This document shows, piece by piece, positions 14,600 to 15,877 of a stretch of DNA of 15,877 nt; positions within the stretch are counted from its first letter, which is position 1, and every line of letters begins with the position of its first letter. Under the pieces are notes generated by a model. That model did not search any database. It was not told the DNA's origin and was given only the letters and a program-made list of their open reading frames with translations. The DNA is from Deltaproteobacteria bacterium (GTDB taxonomy: Bacteria; Desulfobacterota; Desulfarculia; Adiutricales; JAGVGV01): positions 1 to 15,877 of the forward strand of contig JAGVGV010000119.1 of the NCBI GenBank assembly GCA_020056895.1, in the 5' to 3' direction. Both the position numbers and the translations under genes were made by a program.

Positions 14600-15322
14600 C
14601 TATTCCCCCCGCACCGGAAAAAACATATGCCGAAGCCACGAACCAAAGGTGTTTCCTTTGGACAGGTCCCGTTCCAGCCGCCGGATATCCATTTCCAGCT
14701 TCGCCGGATCGGCGAACCAATGCGCCCGAGTGGTGACGATGCGCGATCCATCCAGGTCCTTGACCACCCGGGCCGGATTGCCGGCCACGATGGTATTGGC
14801 CGGCACGTCATCCACCACCACCGCGCCCGCGCCCACCACGCTGTTTTCACCAATGGTCACGCCCTTGCAAATGATGGCGCTGTCGCCCACCCAGACGTTG
14901 GGGCCAATGATCACCGGAGCCGAATTTTTGGGCGCTTCCAACCGGTTGTACAGATCATGCCAGTCCGAATCCGTCACGTACACCCCGGCCGCCAACATGG
15001 TCCCCTGTCCGATCCGGACTTCCTTGGCCGACTGCAACCGGACTCCGGGGCAGATCAGACAATAGTCTTCGACCTCGATGCGGCCTTCGCCCGGGGCCAA
15101 CCCCCATACCGAAAAGCGGACTTTGTGGTCCGGCGCGGCCAAGACGTTGATGCACCGGCCCAGCCGGATGGGCCAGCCGAAAAGCTCCACATGCCACGGC
15201 TTCATGAACCGGAAGCCTTCGCCCAGATATTCCAGTTGGGGCCGCAGGAAGTGGTGGACGTAAAAGTCCTCGATCTTCCGGTACGCCCGCTTCACCATCC
15301 AGGGCCGATGATCGCGGATCAA
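14600..15322 (-). CDS. Left-handed beta-helix acyltransferase (maltose/galactoside acetyltransferase-like)
   Basis: Likely transfers an acetyl or other acyl group from CoA to a sugar hydroxyl. It has 240 residues. The hexapeptide-repeat helix runs from about 81 to 187: VRIGQGTMLAAGVYVTDSD, VIIGPNVWVGDSAIICKG, VTIGENSVVGAGAVVVDD and the closing VAGNPARVVKDLD typical of this family. His122 in SDWHDLYN is at the expected catalytic position. About 80 residues precede the helix, longer than a simple maltose acetyltransferase, with FYVHHFLRPQLEYLG and KPWHVELFGWPIRLG. No signal peptide is seen. The start is taken as TTG at 15322, which overlaps the stop of the upstream gene (TTGA) and implies coupled translation; ATG at 15298 is the alternative. 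The acceptor is probably a cell-surface or storage saccharide, inferred from family and neighbour only. Confidence 0.85.
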   Translation of the reverse strand: MIRDHRPWMVKRAYRKIEDFYVHHFLRPQLEYLGEGFRFMKPWHVELFGWPIRLGRCINVLAAPDHKVRFSVWGLAPGEGRIEVEDYCLICPGVRLQSAKEVRIGQGTMLAAGVYVTDSDWHDLYNRLEAPKNSAPVIIGPNVWVGDSAIICKGVTIGENSVVGAGAVVVDDVPANTIVAGNPARVVKDLDGSRIVTTRAHWFADPAKLEMDIRRLERDLSKGNTFGSWLRHMFFPVRGE

Positions 15323-15877
15323 AGCGAAGGTCCGTACAGGTGGGGAAGGGTGTCGCCCTTCCAGGCGTCGTGCAGGAAAAGGCGGCCGCCCGGAGTCATT
15401 CCTTCCAGGGCATCGGCGGCCATCAACACGCCGGCGTTGGTCCAGGTGATCTTCTGTTCAGGCCAAACGGTCATGTCCGGTACGGTAAAACCGGCCACGA
15501 AGGAACCGTCGTCGAAGGTCCGGTCCACGATCCATTGAAACACCACCCGGGCCATCGTGGCGTTGCCCATGGCCGAAAGAGCCAACACCAGTTCCGATGT
15601 TTCCCCCACCGTCACCCAGGGCTGGTCCGAAACGCAGAGCGCTCCCTGGCCTCGGACCACGAACCGTTCCCACCCGCGTTCGATCCGCCTCCGGGCATCC
15701 GATCCGGTCACCGCGCCGGACAACACGGGATAAAACCAGTCCATGGAAAAGCGGCTCTTGGTCATGTTGAACACATGGGGCCGTTCCCGGATGGCCTCGC
15801 CCAGCCGGACCATGGCTTCCCGCCACCCCGGTTGTTCCCGGCCCAGCACCCGGGCCGCGGCCAAGGCGCATTTAAGG
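15319..15877 (-). CDS. C-terminal part of a helical-toroid-like protein, 5' end beyond the window
   Basis: The frame is open to the window edge (reading LKCALAAARVLG from the border), so only about 185 C-terminal residues are seen. The sequence is rich in Trp and helices, with MDWFYPVLSGAVTG, WVTVGETSELVLALSAMG, DRTFDDGSFVAGF and ITWTNAGVLMAADALEG. Repeated helix-turn units with aromatic turns like these are found in (alpha/alpha)6 toroids, such as prenyltransferase/squalene-cyclase-like and glycoside-processing proteins. That fold is my best guess, and the enzyme activity cannot be named. The stop overlaps the acyltransferase start by 4 bp, so the two are one transcription unit that continues off the right edge. 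A saccharide- or lipid-modifying pathway is plausible. Confidence 0.7.
   Translation of the reverse strand, partial: LKCALAAARVLGREQPGWREAMVRLGEAIRERPHVFNMTKSRFSMDWFYPVLSGAVTGSDARRRIERGWERFVVRGQGALCVSDQPWVTVGETSELVLALSAMGNATMARVVFQWIVDRTFDDGSFVAGFTVPDMTVWPEQKITWTNAGVLMAADALEGMTPGGRLFLHDAWKGDTLPHLYGPSL

Overview
This is a GC-rich bacterial window with dense coding, very frequent CCGG tetranucleotides and strong CGG/GGC/CTG codon preference. A glycyl radical enzyme with its activase points to an anaerobe. Together with the class III cyclase, c-di-GMP and crotonase genes, it fits a Desulfobacterota-like (deltaproteobacterial) anaerobe. That placement is inference from gene content and style; no marker gene is present.

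Left block (1-5180, + strand): an operon whose genes overlap by 4 bp (ATGA, ATGA, GTGA). It encodes a GntR/FCD regulator (cut by the left edge), an 840-residue glycyl radical enzyme (GRE), its radical-SAM activating enzyme with two extra 4Fe-4S motifs, and a tandem FMN-type split-barrel protein. A 12-13 bp hairpin follows. This is the best candidate for an undescribed system: a ligand-responsive regulator controlling a radical enzyme of unassigned substrate, with an unusual flavin/PNPOx-like partner.

Middle block (5181-10204, + strand): single genes separated by hairpins. They encode a two-TM GAF-PAS-class III adenylate cyclase, an enoyl-CoA hydratase/isomerase-family protein whose residues favour isomerase, an ECF sigma factor with no anti-sigma partner in view, and a DAO-family FAD oxidoreductase.

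Patch of different composition (about 10205-11548): AT-richer, CCGG-poor DNA carrying one orphan periplasmic solute-binding protein, preceded by about 300 bp with nested inverted and direct repeats. It may be a recent acquisition.

Right block (11549-15877, - strand): a small protein resembling the Spo0M/arrestin fold; a membrane PAS-GGDEF-EAL protein with a degenerate GGDEF and an intact EAL, so probably a c-di-GMP phosphodiesterase; a 298-bp gap holding a possible promoter, a folded leader and a terminator; a left-handed beta-helix acyltransferase; and the C-terminal part of an upstream gene that runs off the right edge and overlaps the acyltransferase start. Both cAMP and c-di-GMP signalling are represented. 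No tRNA, rRNA, CRISPR array or insertion sequence was seen.
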